Below, piece after piece: positions 9,418 through 17,777 of a DNA stretch of 64,000 bases (position 1 is the first letter of the stretch; every line of letters starts with the position of its first letter). A program made the translations under genes and the position numbers. This DNA comes from DASRFA01 sp035651755 (GTDB lineage Bacteria; Desulfobacterota; Binatia; UBA12015): contig DASRFA010000056.1 of the NCBI GenBank assembly GCA_035651755.1, forward strand, positions 248,001-312,000, given 5' to 3'. The notes under the pieces are model-generated. The model ran no database searches. It saw nothing but the letters and a program-made list of their open reading frames with translations, and was not told the DNA's origin.

Positions 9418-9942
9418 TCAGCCCGTGGCCGCGCGCCGCGCGCGCTCGTCCGTCGTGCCAAGCCACGGCTTCCGGGTTCCGAACAGCAGGTCGCACCACG
9501 GCCGAGTCACGCACCAGTTCGCGTCCTGGTCCGGTCCGAGGTGATGGTCGACGTGCCAGGGAAGGTGGCTGCGCGCCCACTCCGGGTCGAGGTGCGCGCG
9601 GCGATGCTTTCGGTGGTACTCGACGGCGCACCAGAGGAGGGTCGCGGTCAACGTGGGCATCCACGGAAGGACGGCAAGCGCCGGGATCCCGCTGAGCGCG
9701 AGAGCGAAGACCTCCTTGCCCTGAGCGTGCCACCCGAACGGAGAGCGCGCGTAGTCGGGATCCACCATGCCGTGGCGGCGCGCGGCGCGATGGTGCTCGT
9801 GCCAGTGGAAGCTCCAGAAGCTCGCGCGGCGACGCCCGAGCCCATGCAGCATGTGCCGATGGGCGAGCCACTCGGTCAGGTTCGCGGCGAAGAGGCCGAG
9901 CGGCACGCCGGCGACGGCGAGGACGAACGTCGAGATCGCCAC
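9418..9942 (-). CDS. fatty acid hydroxylase/sterol desaturase superfamily membrane protein
   Basis: The product is 174 residues. It shows the spaced histidine clusters of the di-iron fatty acid hydroxylase superfamily: HRHMLH, HWHEHHRAARRH, EYHRKHRRAH and HVDHHLGPDQ. Hydrophobic helices lie between the first clusters (VFALALSGIPALAVLPW). The family uses O2 and a di-iron centre at the membrane to hydroxylate or desaturate lipids or carotenoids; the substrate here is unknown. The start is GTG at 9942. It is divergent from the TetR regulator at 10013, and a perfect 14-bp palindrome lies 11 bases before its start, so TetR control is likely. Confidence 0.85.
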   Translation of the reverse strand: MAISTFVLAVAGVPLGLFAANLTEWLAHRHMLHGLGRRRASFWSFHWHEHHRAARRHGMVDPDYARSPFGWHAQGKEVFALALSGIPALAVLPWMPTLTATLLWCAVEYHRKHRRAHLDPEWARSHLPWHVDHHLGPDQDANWCVTRPWCDLLFGTRKPWLGTTDERARRAATG

Positions 9943-9952
9943 GGCCCGAAAA

Positions 9953-9966
9953 TGACGATATCGTCA
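9953..9966. promoter_or_regulatory. perfect 14-bp palindrome, probable TetR operator
   Basis: TGACGATATCGTCA is a perfect palindrome in the 70-bp gap between the divergent hydroxylase (start 9942) and TetR gene (start 10013). A further half-like TGTCA follows at 9972-9976. Position and symmetry fit an operator bound by the neighbouring TetR dimer and controlling both genes. Confidence 0.65.
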
Positions 9967-10012
9967 GTTTCTGTCAACGAGAATCGTCGCGTGCTACGAC
10001 CGCGGTTCGACC

Positions 10013-10618
10013 ATGGGCCGGCGAGAGCACAACAAGGCGTCCAAGCGCGCGCGTCTCGAGGCCGCCGCGCTCGAGGAGTTCCGCCGCCACGGCTACGGCG
10101 GGGCCAGCATCGAGAGCATCGCGGCCGCGGCCGGCGTCGCGCGCGGGACCTTCTACCTCTACTTCGCGGACAAGCGCGCGATCTTCCGGTCGCTCGTCGA
10201 CCGGCTCGTCGATCCGCTGCTCGCCGCCGCCGACCGCGCCCGCGGCGCGCTCGCCGGCTGCCCCGATCTCGGCGCGACCGCCCCGATCTACGCGCGCCTC
10301 GCCGAGGAGGTCGGGGCCCTGGTCGTCCACGAGCCGGTCGCGGCGCGCGTCGTCCTCGCGGAGGCGCGCGCAGCCGGGCCCGGCGGCGACCTCGTGCGGC
10401 GCCGGATCGCCCGTCTCGAGGAGACGGCGCGCGGCATCCTGGCCGACGGCGCGCAGCGCGGCCTCTTCCGCGCGCACGACCCGGGCGCGGTCGCGCTCGC
10501 CATCGTCGGAGCGATCGAGCGGCTCGCGTGGGCGGCGCTCTCGGGCGACGAGCGCGTCGCGCCTGCGGCGCTGCCCGCAGAGGTCGTCGTTCTCTTCCGG
10601 CGCGGCCTCGCCGCGTGA
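10013..10618 (+). CDS. TetR/AcrR family transcriptional regulator
   Basis: The 201-residue protein has a typical TetR N-terminal helix-turn-helix: RARLEAAALEEFRRHGYGG, then SIESIAAAAGVARGTFYLYF and ADKRAIF. The C-terminal part is an alpha-helical ligand domain rich in Ala and Leu, with no recognisable effector pocket. ATG at 10013 is the start; the gene is divergent from the hydroxylase gene and shares the palindrome at 9953-9966. It probably represses the hydroxylase and itself, and may also influence the aldo/keto reductase that begins 52 bases after its stop. Confidence 0.9.
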   Translation: MGRREHNKASKRARLEAAALEEFRRHGYGGASIESIAAAAGVARGTFYLYFADKRAIFRSLVDRLVDPLLAAADRARGALAGCPDLGATAPIYARLAEEVGALVVHEPVAARVVLAEARAAGPGGDLVRRRIARLEETARGILADGAQRGLFRAHDPGAVALAIVGAIERLAWAALSGDERVAPAALPAEVVVLFRRGLAA

Positions 10619-10670
10619 CGGCGCGCCGACGGCTGGCTTCGCCGCTCGCGCCGGCAGTATTGTCGCGCCC

Positions 10671-12314
10671 ATGAGCACCTGCACGGCTTGCGGCGGCATC
10701 GTCGAGCGCCGCCCGGCACGCATCCGCTGGGCGGTCCGAATCGCGCTCTTCGCGCTCACCTTCGCGGCGTCGTACGCGCTCGTCGCGCCGCGCATGACCG
10801 CCATGCTGGAGGGCGTGCGCGCGGGGTTCTCGCCGGCGGTTCCCGCCGCGCTGGCGACCGGGGCGATCGCGCTCGCCGCGTTCGCGGCAGGCTTCGTCCG
10901 CATCCGGCGGCCGGCGTGCGGCGCATGCGGCCGCGTCGAGCCGGCGTGGCTCTTCGCGCCGGGCGCCGCCCCGCGCGCGACGGCGGCCGACGCAGCGACG
11001 ACCACGGCGCCGGGCGACGCCGCGTCCGTCGCTGCCGCCGCTCCGTCCACCGGCCGGCGCGGCTTCCTCGCGGCAGCGGGCGCGCTCGGAGCGAGCGGCG
11101 TCGCGACCGCGGCCGCGGGCTTCGGCGGCGTCCTCGTGCGGCAGCGGCGCTGGCGCGACGTCGGGAACGACATCTTCTTCGCGCAGGTCGAGCGCACCGC
11201 GCCCGAGCGGCGGCCGGAATGGGCGGGGGCGCGCGTGAAGAGCTACCGCCGGCTCGGGCGCACCGAGGCGATGGTCTCCGACATCTCGCTCGGATCCGGA
11301 GCGATCGACGACATCGCGGTCGCGCGCCTCGCGCTCGAGCGCGGGGTCAACTACTTCGACACCGCGCCCGACTACTCGCACCATCGCTCCGAGCTCCTGC
11401 TCGGGCAGGCGCTCCGCGAGCACGGCGGCCGCGACCGCCTCTTCGTCGCGACCAAGTTCTGCACCGCGGAGGGACACCTGCCGACCGACACGCCGGTCCC
11501 GGAGATCATGCGGGCCGTCGAGGCGAGCCTCGAGCGCCTGCAGACGGACTACGTCGACCTCGTCCACATCCACTCCTGCGACCAGCTCGAGCGCCTCCTC
11601 GCGCCCAACTTCCACGAGGCGTTCGATCGCCTGAAGGAGCAGGGGAAGGTGCGCTTCCTCGGCGTCAGCACGCACACGCCGAACCTCGAGAAGGTCGCGC
11701 GCGCGGCGATCGACTCCGGCCGCTTCGACGTGATGATGCTCGCCTACCACCACGGCCTCTTCCCGGGGATGGCGCACCTCATCGACGAGGCGCACGCGCG
11801 CGACGTCGGCGTCGTGGCGATGAAGACCTTGAAGGGCGCGAAGGCGGCGAACCTCGCCGGCATGAAGGAGGACGCGGTCGCGTACTCGCAGGCGGCCTTC
11901 CGCTGGGTGCTCGCGAACCCGTCGGTGTCGTGCCTCGTCGTCTCGTTCTCGAAGGTCGAGCACTGCGACGAGTACCTCTACGCCTCCGGCACCGGCATCG
12001 GGACCGACGACCACGCGCTGCTCGAGCGCTACGACCGGCTGGCGAGCGCGGACTACTGCCGCCCGCACTGCGGCGCATGCCTCGACTCGTGCTGCAACGG
12101 CCTGCCGATCGACACCGTGCTCCGCTACGACATGTACTTCGCGGACTACGGCCGCGAGGCGATCGCTCGCGAGAAGTACGCGAAGCTGACCCGCGCCGGC
12201 CTCGACGCGTCGAGCTGCATCGCCTGCCCCGCTCCGTGCGCGGCCGCGTGCCCCTTCGAGCTCCCGATCCGGGCCAAAATGGTGCGCGCGCATACACGGT
12301 TGCAGGCTGCCTGA
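10671..12314 (+). CDS. membrane-anchored aldo/keto reductase with Cys-cluster C-terminus
   Basis: This 547-residue protein is composite. It begins with a CTAC pair, two hydrophobic helices (residues ~20-75) and a second Cys pair (PACGACG), together like a small metal ribbon. Next comes a twin-arginine-like RRGFLAAAGALGASG near 125. Residues ~180-470 are an aldo/keto reductase barrel: YFDTAPDYS (catalytic Asp and Tyr), FVATKFC (Lys) and DLVHIHS (His). The last ~80 residues carry Cys clusters CRPHCGACLDSC and CIACPAPCAAACPF, as in AKRs with a ferredoxin-like tail. I infer a membrane-associated redox enzyme that may feed electrons through Fe-S clusters. The N-terminal helices and internal Tat-like motif make topology uncertain. 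It follows the TetR gene closely. Confidence 0.85.
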   Translation: MSTCTACGGIVERRPARIRWAVRIALFALTFAASYALVAPRMTAMLEGVRAGFSPAVPAALATGAIALAAFAAGFVRIRRPACGACGRVEPAWLFAPGAAPRATAADAATTTAPGDAASVAAAAPSTGRRGFLAAAGALGASGVATAAAGFGGVLVRQRRWRDVGNDIFFAQVERTAPERRPEWAGARVKSYRRLGRTEAMVSDISLGSGAIDDIAVARLALERGVNYFDTAPDYSHHRSELLLGQALREHGGRDRLFVATKFCTAEGHLPTDTPVPEIMRAVEASLERLQTDYVDLVHIHSCDQLERLLAPNFHEAFDRLKEQGKVRFLGVSTHTPNLEKVARAAIDSGRFDVMMLAYHHGLFPGMAHLIDEAHARDVGVVAMKTLKGAKAANLAGMKEDAVAYSQAAFRWVLANPSVSCLVVSFSKVEHCDEYLYASGTGIGTDDHALLERYDRLASADYCRPHCGACLDSCCNGLPIDTVLRYDMYFADYGREAIAREKYAKLTRAGLDASSCIACPAPCAAACPFELPIRAKMVRAHTRLQAA

Positions 12315-12411
12315 ATCGTCCGGCACTCCGGCGCCTCCGCGCGGTCTAAAAGGCCGAGCAGATGCCGCCGATATGGGCTCCGAGGATTTCCCTTCAAAAG
12401 GGGATTCGGCT

Positions 12412-12816
12412 ATGGAGGCGCGCATGTTCAGCAGAACGATGCTTTCGACCCTCGTCGCCGCAGCGCCGCGCGCGCTGCTCTCCCTGACGGTCGCGGCCGG
12501 CATCGGGGCGCCGGTCGCGCTCGCCCAGGGCATCAACAGCGACATGCAAGGAGCGCCGAAGGACGCCCCGGTCGTCCCGGGCGTCTACGACGAAGAGCTG
12601 TGCGTCGTGAGCATCGACAAGGACGCCAGGTTCGTCACCTTCATGGCGCCGAACCCGGAGAACCCGAACGCCGCCGTCGCGTTCGTGTTCAAGTCGATCG
12701 AGGGCTTCAAGAAGGGTGACCTCGTGAAGCTCTCGCCGGCGAAGGACACGAAGGCCGGTCAGCCGACCGTCAAGGTGCTCGAGGCCGGGTCGGCGAAGTG
12801 CAAGCGCTACTCGTGA
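12412..12816 (+). CDS. small secreted protein, function unknown
   Basis: The gene encodes 134 residues from the ATG at 12412, chosen because AAGGGGA lies 8 bases upstream; upstream in-frame starts lack a ribosome site. The N-terminus is a signal peptide ending near PVALAQ. The mature part (LCVVSIDKDARFVTFMAPNP, then FKKGDLVKLSP and a final AKCKRYS) contains two Cys and looks like a small beta barrel. No family is recognised. Its 3' end overlaps the convergent SDR gene by 10 bases. Confidence 0.75.
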   Translation: MEARMFSRTMLSTLVAAAPRALLSLTVAAGIGAPVALAQGINSDMQGAPKDAPVVPGVYDEELCVVSIDKDARFVTFMAPNPENPNAAVAFVFKSIEGFKKGDLVKLSPAKDTKAGQPTVKVLEAGSAKCKRYS

Positions 12817-13664
12817 GAGCCGCCGCGGCCGCCTGACGGCGCCGCGCGGCCACCCGCCGGCGGGCCGAGGACCCATTCGCCACCGCCCGGGTCGCGATAC
12901 CAGCCGCCCGCGGCGTGCGTTCCGCCGTCGACGTGGAGCGTGACCCCGGTCACGTAGCTCGCGAGCGGCGACGCGAGGAAGACGACCGGCCCCGCGACCT
13001 CGGCCGGCTCCGCCGCACGCCCGAGCGGCACCATGAAGCCGTGGCGCTCGAGCGCGCCCGCCGGCAGCATCGCGCGCAGGCCCTCGGTCAGGCAGATGTC
13101 GGGCGCGATCGCGTTCACGCGGATCGACTGCGGCGCGAGCTCCAGCGCCATCGACTGCGTGAAGTTGATCACCGCCGCCTTGCAAGCGGCGTAGACCGCG
13201 TAGAGCGGGGCGGCGCGCACGCCCTCGATCGAGACGACGTTCACGATCGACCCGCCGCCGCGCTCCGCCATCGCGGGCACCGCCGCGCGTGTCCCGTGGA
13301 GGACCGTCTTCAGGTTCGTCCGGATGAGCGCGTCCCAGCCCTTCTCCTCGACCTCGACGAACGGGCGCTGAAACGTGCCCCCGACGTTGTTCACGAGCGC
13401 GTCCAGGCCACCGAGCTGCTCGCGCGCCGCCGCGACGGCCTGCGCGACCTGGTCGCCGTCGCGGACGTCGGTCGCGAGCGCGAGCGCGCGGCCCCCTGAC
13501 CGCACGATCTGGTCCGCCACCGATTGGCCGAGCTCGGGCCGCAGCTCGGCGATGAGGACCGCGGCGCCGTGCTCCGCGAAGGCGAGCGCGACCGCCTTCC
13601 CGATCCCCTGACCGCCCCCGGTCACGAGGCCGACCTTGCCCTCGAGAAGCCGCGCCGTCCCCAT
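12807..13664 (-). CDS. SDR family NAD(P)-dependent oxidoreductase
   Basis: The 285-residue product is a classical short-chain dehydrogenase. TGGGQGIG at residues 15-22 is the cofactor loop, NNVGG at 92-96 the structural motif, and Ser145 with Tyr158-x-x-x-Lys162 forms the catalytic triad. It carries the late VTGVTLHVDGG motif, followed by a Gly-rich extension of about 30 residues ending GGSHE. It would oxidise or reduce an alcohol or ketone with NAD(P). The frame extends far upstream, but that part is antisense to the aminopeptidase tail, so ATG 13664 is taken. That start lies in a 13-bp perfect hairpin whose loop holds AGGA. Confidence 0.92.
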   Translation of the reverse strand: MGTARLLEGKVGLVTGGGQGIGKAVALAFAEHGAAVLIAELRPELGQSVADQIVRSGGRALALATDVRDGDQVAQAVAAAREQLGGLDALVNNVGGTFQRPFVEVEEKGWDALIRTNLKTVLHGTRAAVPAMAERGGGSIVNVVSIEGVRAAPLYAVYAACKAAVINFTQSMALELAPQSIRVNAIAPDICLTEGLRAMLPAGALERHGFMVPLGRAAEPAEVAGPVVFLASPLASYVTGVTLHVDGGTHAAGGWYRDPGGGEWVLGPPAGGRAAPSGGRGGSHE

Positions 13665-13691
13665 GCGCGCTTGTCCTGCAAGCGCGCATGG
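13661..13691 (-). promoter_or_regulatory. perfect hairpin enclosing the SDR ribosome site and start codon
   Basis: CCATGCGCGCTTG (13661-13673) and its exact complement (13679-13691) are separated by a 5-base loop. In SDR mRNA the loop reads CAGGA, supplying a Shine-Dalgarno AGGA nine bases before the ATG, which itself is base-paired in the 3' stem. This could gate translation. Because the stem is symmetrical, it could also be a protein-binding palindrome in the divergent SDR/aminopeptidase region. Confidence 0.55.
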
Positions 13692-13791
13692 CGCGCAAAC
13701 CGGCTGTTGGGGCCGGGATGGTCTTGAAGTCGGGTCCCCCGCGCGGCAAGGAATGTCGACGCCGGAACGCGTCGCGGGAGGAGACCGGCCT

Positions 13792-16700
13792 TTGAAAGCG
13801 AAGAAGACCAAGGCGACCAGCCGCCGGACGGCCAAAGCGGGGAGTGCCCGCCGCCGAACCGGCCCCCGGGCCGCCCGCCCCGCGCGCAAGAAGAACGCGA
13901 CCGGGAAGAAGTCTTCCCCGGCGGCCGCAAAGCGCCGTCCTGCGGCGAAGCGCGCAGCACGTCCGGGGGCGCGGGGGGCGGCGCGACCCGCCGGGAAGCG
14001 CCCCGCGCGGAAGGCCGCCAGCCGGCCCGGCGCGTCGTCGGGCTCCGCGAAGTCCCGGGCGGCGCGCGCGCGCAAGGCGACGGCGGCGCGCTCGTCCAAA
14101 CCCGCCGCCTCGCGGGCGCGCAAGCCGGCAGCCGGCCGCGCGAAGTCCACGACCCGTCGGGTCGCCGCGAAAGCGGGCAAGGCGGCAAAGGCCGGAGCGG
14201 CCGGCGCGCGCGGAGCCGCCTCCGCGAAGAGCCAGTCGCGCGCCGCGGAGGCGCGCAGCCGAAAGGCGTCGTCGACGGGCGCCAGCCCGGCCGCCAAGCC
14301 GCAGCCGAAGGCTCCGAGCGCCGAGCGCCCCCGCCCGAAGCCGCGCGCGGCCGCGCCGAAGAGCGCGCCTCCGAAGAAGAAGCCCGAGCTCCGCGTCACC
14401 GACTCCGCGTTCCGGCTGTCGCCCGACGTCAGGCCGATGGACTACCGCCTGCACGTCCTCCCCGATCTCCAGCAGGGGAAATTCCGCGGCGAGGAGATCA
14501 TCGAGATCGACCTCCGGCGCGCGGTCCCCTCGATCGAGCTCCACTGCGCAGACCTCACCATCGACCACGCCGAGGTCGCGTACCCGGGCGTGCCCGACCC
14601 GGCGCCGGTCCGCCCGTGGGGCCGCGCGGGCCAGCCGCCCCCGGGCACCGGACCCGTATCGACGCCGCAGACCGCGGTCGCGATCGTGCCGCACGCGTCG
14701 CGCGAGACCGTCGAGATCAAGTTCCTGCGCCCGCTCGCGCCGGGACACCTGAAGCTGAGCCTCGCGTATCATGGCGCGCTGCAGGATCGCCTGCGCGGGC
14801 TCTACAAGGCGTCGAGCGGATCGCGCCGCTACGCCTTCACGCAGCTCGAGGCCGCGGACGCGCGCCGCTTCTTCCCGTGCTTCGACGAGCCGGAGTACAA
14901 GGCGCGCTTCACCTTCTCCGTGACCGCCGACACGAACCTCGTCGTGCTCTCGAACAGCCCGCTCGAGCGCATCGATCGCAACGCGTACGGGACGGCGACC
15001 CGGCACTTCCGGACGACCCCGAAGCTCTCGACGTACCTCTGCGCGCTCGCCGTCGGCGAGCTCGAGAGCTCGCCCGAGCGCCACGTCGGGAAGGCGACGG
15101 TGCGCGTCTGGTCCGTTCCCGGAAAGTCGGCGCTGACCGAGTTCGCGCTCGACGCGGCGGTCGAGTCCCTGCGCCGGCTCGAGACCTACTTCGACCTGCC
15201 CTACCCGTACGAGAAGCTCGATCTCGTCGCCGTGCCGGATTTCGAGGCCGGCGCGATGGAGAACGCGGGCGCCGTCTTCTTCCGCGAGACGCTGCTCCTC
15301 GTCGACCCGAAGACGATCACGGTCGCGGAGAAGAAGCGCGTCGCCGAGGTCATCGCGCACGAGCTCGCGCACATGTGGTTCGGCAACCTCGTCACCATGA
15401 AGTGGTGGGACGACCTCTGGCTGAACGAGGCGTTCGCGACCTGGATGGCCTTCAAGATCGTCGACGACTGGAAGCCCGAGTGGCGCATGTGGAACAACTT
15501 CGAGCCGCATCGCGCCGCCGCGCTCGCGCTCGACGCGCTCGCGAACACGCACCCGATCTACGCCGAGGTCGAGAACGCCGCGCAGGCGACCGAGAACTTC
15601 GACGCGATCACGTACGAGAAGGGCGCGTCGGTCGTGCGGATGATCGAGCACTACCTCGGCCCGCAGAAGTTCCGGGTGGGCGTGCGCTCGTACATCCGCC
15701 GGCATCGCGAGGCGAACGCCGTCGCGGCCGATCTCTGGCGTGCGCTCGAGCAGGCTTCGGGGCAGCCGGTGGCACAGGTCGCGAAGGCGTGGATCCGCCA
15801 GCCCGGGTTCCCGCTCGTGAGCCTCTCGCTGGAGGAGCGCGGCGAGTCGAACGCGATCGCCGTCAAGCAGGAGCGGTTCCTCGCGAGCCCGATCACGCGC
15901 GTGCCGCGCAGCGAGGCGGGCGTGTGGCCGGTTCCGCTCGTCGTCAAGGTCGCGCCCCGGGGCGACGCCGTACCGCGCCTCGAGCGCGCCCTCGTGCGCG
16001 CGGCGCGCGGCCGCGTCGCGGTCCCGGGCGGCAAGCGGCCGGCCTGGTACTACGGCAACGCGTCGGAGGGCGGCTTCTACCGCGTCCTCCACGACGACGC
16101 CGTCCTCGCCGCGCTCGGCGAGGACCTGTCGTCGGCATTGAGCGCCGTCGAGCGCATGGGCCTCGTCGGACACCAGTGGGCCATCGTCCGCGCCGGCCGC
16201 GCGAACCTCCGGACCTTCCTCGACCTCGCGAGCCGCCTCGGCTCGGAGACCGACTACGAGGTCCTCGACACGCTCGCCGGCGCGCTCTGGTTCGTCGACG
16301 ACCAGATCGCGGACGCGGTCGGACCCGAGGGGCGGCCCGCGCTCCAGTCGTGGGTCGGCGACGTGTTCCGCCCCGCGTGGCACGAGGTCGGCTGGGATCC
16401 CGCTCCGGGAGAGGAGGAGGAGCGCCGGCTGAGACGCGCGTCGCTCCTTCGCATCTACGGCGTGATCGCCGAGAACGCCGGCGTCGCCAGCGACGCCGCG
16501 GAGCGCTTCGAGACCTACCTCGAGGATCGCGCGACGCTCGAGCCGAACCTCGCCGAGCCGCTGATCGCGATCGTCGCGCGCGACGGCGACATGGATCGCT
16601 TCGATCGGTTCCGGGCCGCGGTGACGCAGGCCGCGACGCCGCAGGAGCGGCGCCGCTTCCAGCTCGCGCTCGGCGACTTCCGCGTCCCGGAAGCGATCGA

Positions 16701-17154
16701 GCGCGCGCTCGAGCTGACGCTGACGCCCGAGATCCCGACCCAGGACGTCGCGTTCCTCCTGATCCGCCTCCTCGGCAACCGCTTCGCGCGCGAGACCGCG
16801 TGGAAGTTCATCGAGCGCGAGTGGGACCGCCTCGGGAAGCGGCTGCCCCCGATGATGGCCTCGCGTCTCATCGAGGCGACCTCCGCGCTCCAGACGCGAG
16901 AGCATCGCCGCGAGGTCGCGACCTTCTTCCGCGCGCACCCGGTCGAGACCGGGATGCGCGCGCTGAAGCTCGCGCTCGAGCGCTTCGACGTGAACGAGGA
17001 GCTCCGGCGGCGCGCCGGGAAGGAGCTGCGCACGTGGATCGCGGCGCGGATGCGCTCCACGCAGGCCGCGAGCCCGGCCGCCGGCGCATCGGCACGGCCA
17101 GCGGAGCCCGCGCCGACGCGCGAGAGCGGCGAAGGACCGCCACCGGCGGCCTGA
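13792..17154 (+). CDS. M1 family aminopeptidase N-like protein with histone-H1-like basic N-terminal tail
   Basis: From residue ~200 onward this is an M1 zinc aminopeptidase with the ERAP1-like C-terminal helical domain. GAMEN lies at 487-491 and the zinc site HELAH-x18-E at 523-546 (H523, H527, E546), so it should cleave N-terminal residues from peptides. The first ~200 residues are almost only Ala, Lys, Arg, Pro, Ser and Thr, like histone H1/AlgP tails, with no signal peptide. The total is 1120 residues versus 850-900 for the family. I chose TTG at 13792 because GGGAGGAG stands 7 bases upstream; ATG at 13753 is preceded directly by AAGGA, too close. It is divergent from the SDR gene. Confidence 0.88.
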   Translation: MKAKKTKATSRRTAKAGSARRRTGPRAARPARKKNATGKKSSPAAAKRRPAAKRAARPGARGAARPAGKRPARKAASRPGASSGSAKSRAARARKATAARSSKPAASRARKPAAGRAKSTTRRVAAKAGKAAKAGAAGARGAASAKSQSRAAEARSRKASSTGASPAAKPQPKAPSAERPRPKPRAAAPKSAPPKKKPELRVTDSAFRLSPDVRPMDYRLHVLPDLQQGKFRGEEIIEIDLRRAVPSIELHCADLTIDHAEVAYPGVPDPAPVRPWGRAGQPPPGTGPVSTPQTAVAIVPHASRETVEIKFLRPLAPGHLKLSLAYHGALQDRLRGLYKASSGSRRYAFTQLEAADARRFFPCFDEPEYKARFTFSVTADTNLVVLSNSPLERIDRNAYGTATRHFRTTPKLSTYLCALAVGELESSPERHVGKATVRVWSVPGKSALTEFALDAAVESLRRLETYFDLPYPYEKLDLVAVPDFEAGAMENAGAVFFRETLLLVDPKTITVAEKKRVAEVIAHELAHMWFGNLVTMKWWDDLWLNEAFATWMAFKIVDDWKPEWRMWNNFEPHRAAALALDALANTHPIYAEVENAAQATENFDAITYEKGASVVRMIEHYLGPQKFRVGVRSYIRRHREANAVAADLWRALEQASGQPVAQVAKAWIRQPGFPLVSLSLEERGESNAIAVKQERFLASPITRVPRSEAGVWPVPLVVKVAPRGDAVPRLERALVRAARGRVAVPGGKRPAWYYGNASEGGFYRVLHDDAVLAALGEDLSSALSAVERMGLVGHQWAIVRAGRANLRTFLDLASRLGSETDYEVLDTLAGALWFVDDQIADAVGPEGRPALQSWVGDVFRPAWHEVGWDPAPGEEEERRLRRASLLRIYGVIAENAGVASDAAERFETYLEDRATLEPNLAEPLIAIVARDGDMDRFDRFRAAVTQAATPQERRRFQLALGDFRVPEAIERALELTLTPEIPTQDVAFLLIRLLGNRFARETAWKFIEREWDRLGKRLPPMMASRLIEATSALQTREHRREVATFFRAHPVETGMRALKLALERFDVNEELRRRAGKELRTWIAARMRSTQAASPAAGASARPAEPAPTRESGEGPPPAA

Positions 17155-17229
17155 TCCGTCGGACGCGCCGCCGGCCACGGGAACGCCACCACGCGCTGAC
17201 GCGCCGGTGCGCGGTCCCGGGCACCGGGC

Positions 17230-17694
17230 TCACGCGCCGCCCGCGAGCAGCTCCTCCGCGATCCGCTTCACGTCGGCCGCCTCGACGCGGCCCTTGTGCG
17301 TCTTCATCACGTCGCCGACGAGACGCCCGACCTGCTTCGCGTCGCTCACGCCGAGGCTCGCGATCCGCTCGGCGACGAGCGCGCGCAGCTCGTCGTCGGC
17401 CATCGTCGCCGGCAGGAAGCGCGAGCAGAAGTCGATCTCGAAGCGAAGCTTCTCCGCCTGAGCGGCGCCCTTCTCCCCGAGCTTCCCGTACTCCTCGACG
17501 GCCTTCTGCATCTGCTTGCGATAGGCGCCGACGACCTCGCGCACGACCGCGTCGTCCACCTCGCCGGTGAAGCCCTTCGCGGTCCGGCGCTCGGCGATCT
17601 TCGCCTTCAGCATGCGGACGACGTCGAGCGTCTTGTGATCCTTCTCGCGCATCGCCTCCTTGAGGGTCGCGTCCAGCTCCTGCTCGATCGCCAT
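17230..17694 (-). CDS. GatB/YqeY domain protein
   Basis: The 154-residue protein matches the YqeY family, which resembles the tRNA-binding tail of GatB. It begins MAIEQELDATLKEAMREKDH, continues with the conserved VRMLKAKIAERR, has the SRFLPATMADDELRALV hinge, and ends with VGDVMKTHKGRVEAADVKR. Length and order fit the family. ATG at 17694 has GGAGG six bases upstream. The precise role of YqeY proteins is not settled; a link to tRNA or amidotransferase function is assumed from homology only. It is downstream of the methyltransferase gene on the same strand with an 83-bp gap. Confidence 0.92.
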   Translation of the reverse strand: MAIEQELDATLKEAMREKDHKTLDVVRMLKAKIAERRTAKGFTGEVDDAVVREVVGAYRKQMQKAVEEYGKLGEKGAAQAEKLRFEIDFCSRFLPATMADDELRALVAERIASLGVSDAKQVGRLVGDVMKTHKGRVEAADVKRIAEELLAGGA

Positions 17695-17777
17695 CGCAGT
17701 CCTCCAGAGCCCGAGGTAGCACCCGAGCGCGGGCGCGCCACGCCCCTCGCGTCGACGCTCGTCGCGCGTGCTTCGGG

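Noticed and set aside
13664..14399. N-terminal extension of the SDR frame upstream to 14399
   Set aside because: It is antisense to the basic tail of the aminopeptidase, has biased composition, and the SDR fold begins at 13664.
12394..17178. Very long open frame on the minus strand across the aminopeptidase gene
   Set aside because: Arg/Ala/Pro-rich with no domain; a by-product of high GC. Similar long frames at 28096-33411 (-), 33979-38415 (+) and 55749-60512 (-) were rejected for the same reason.
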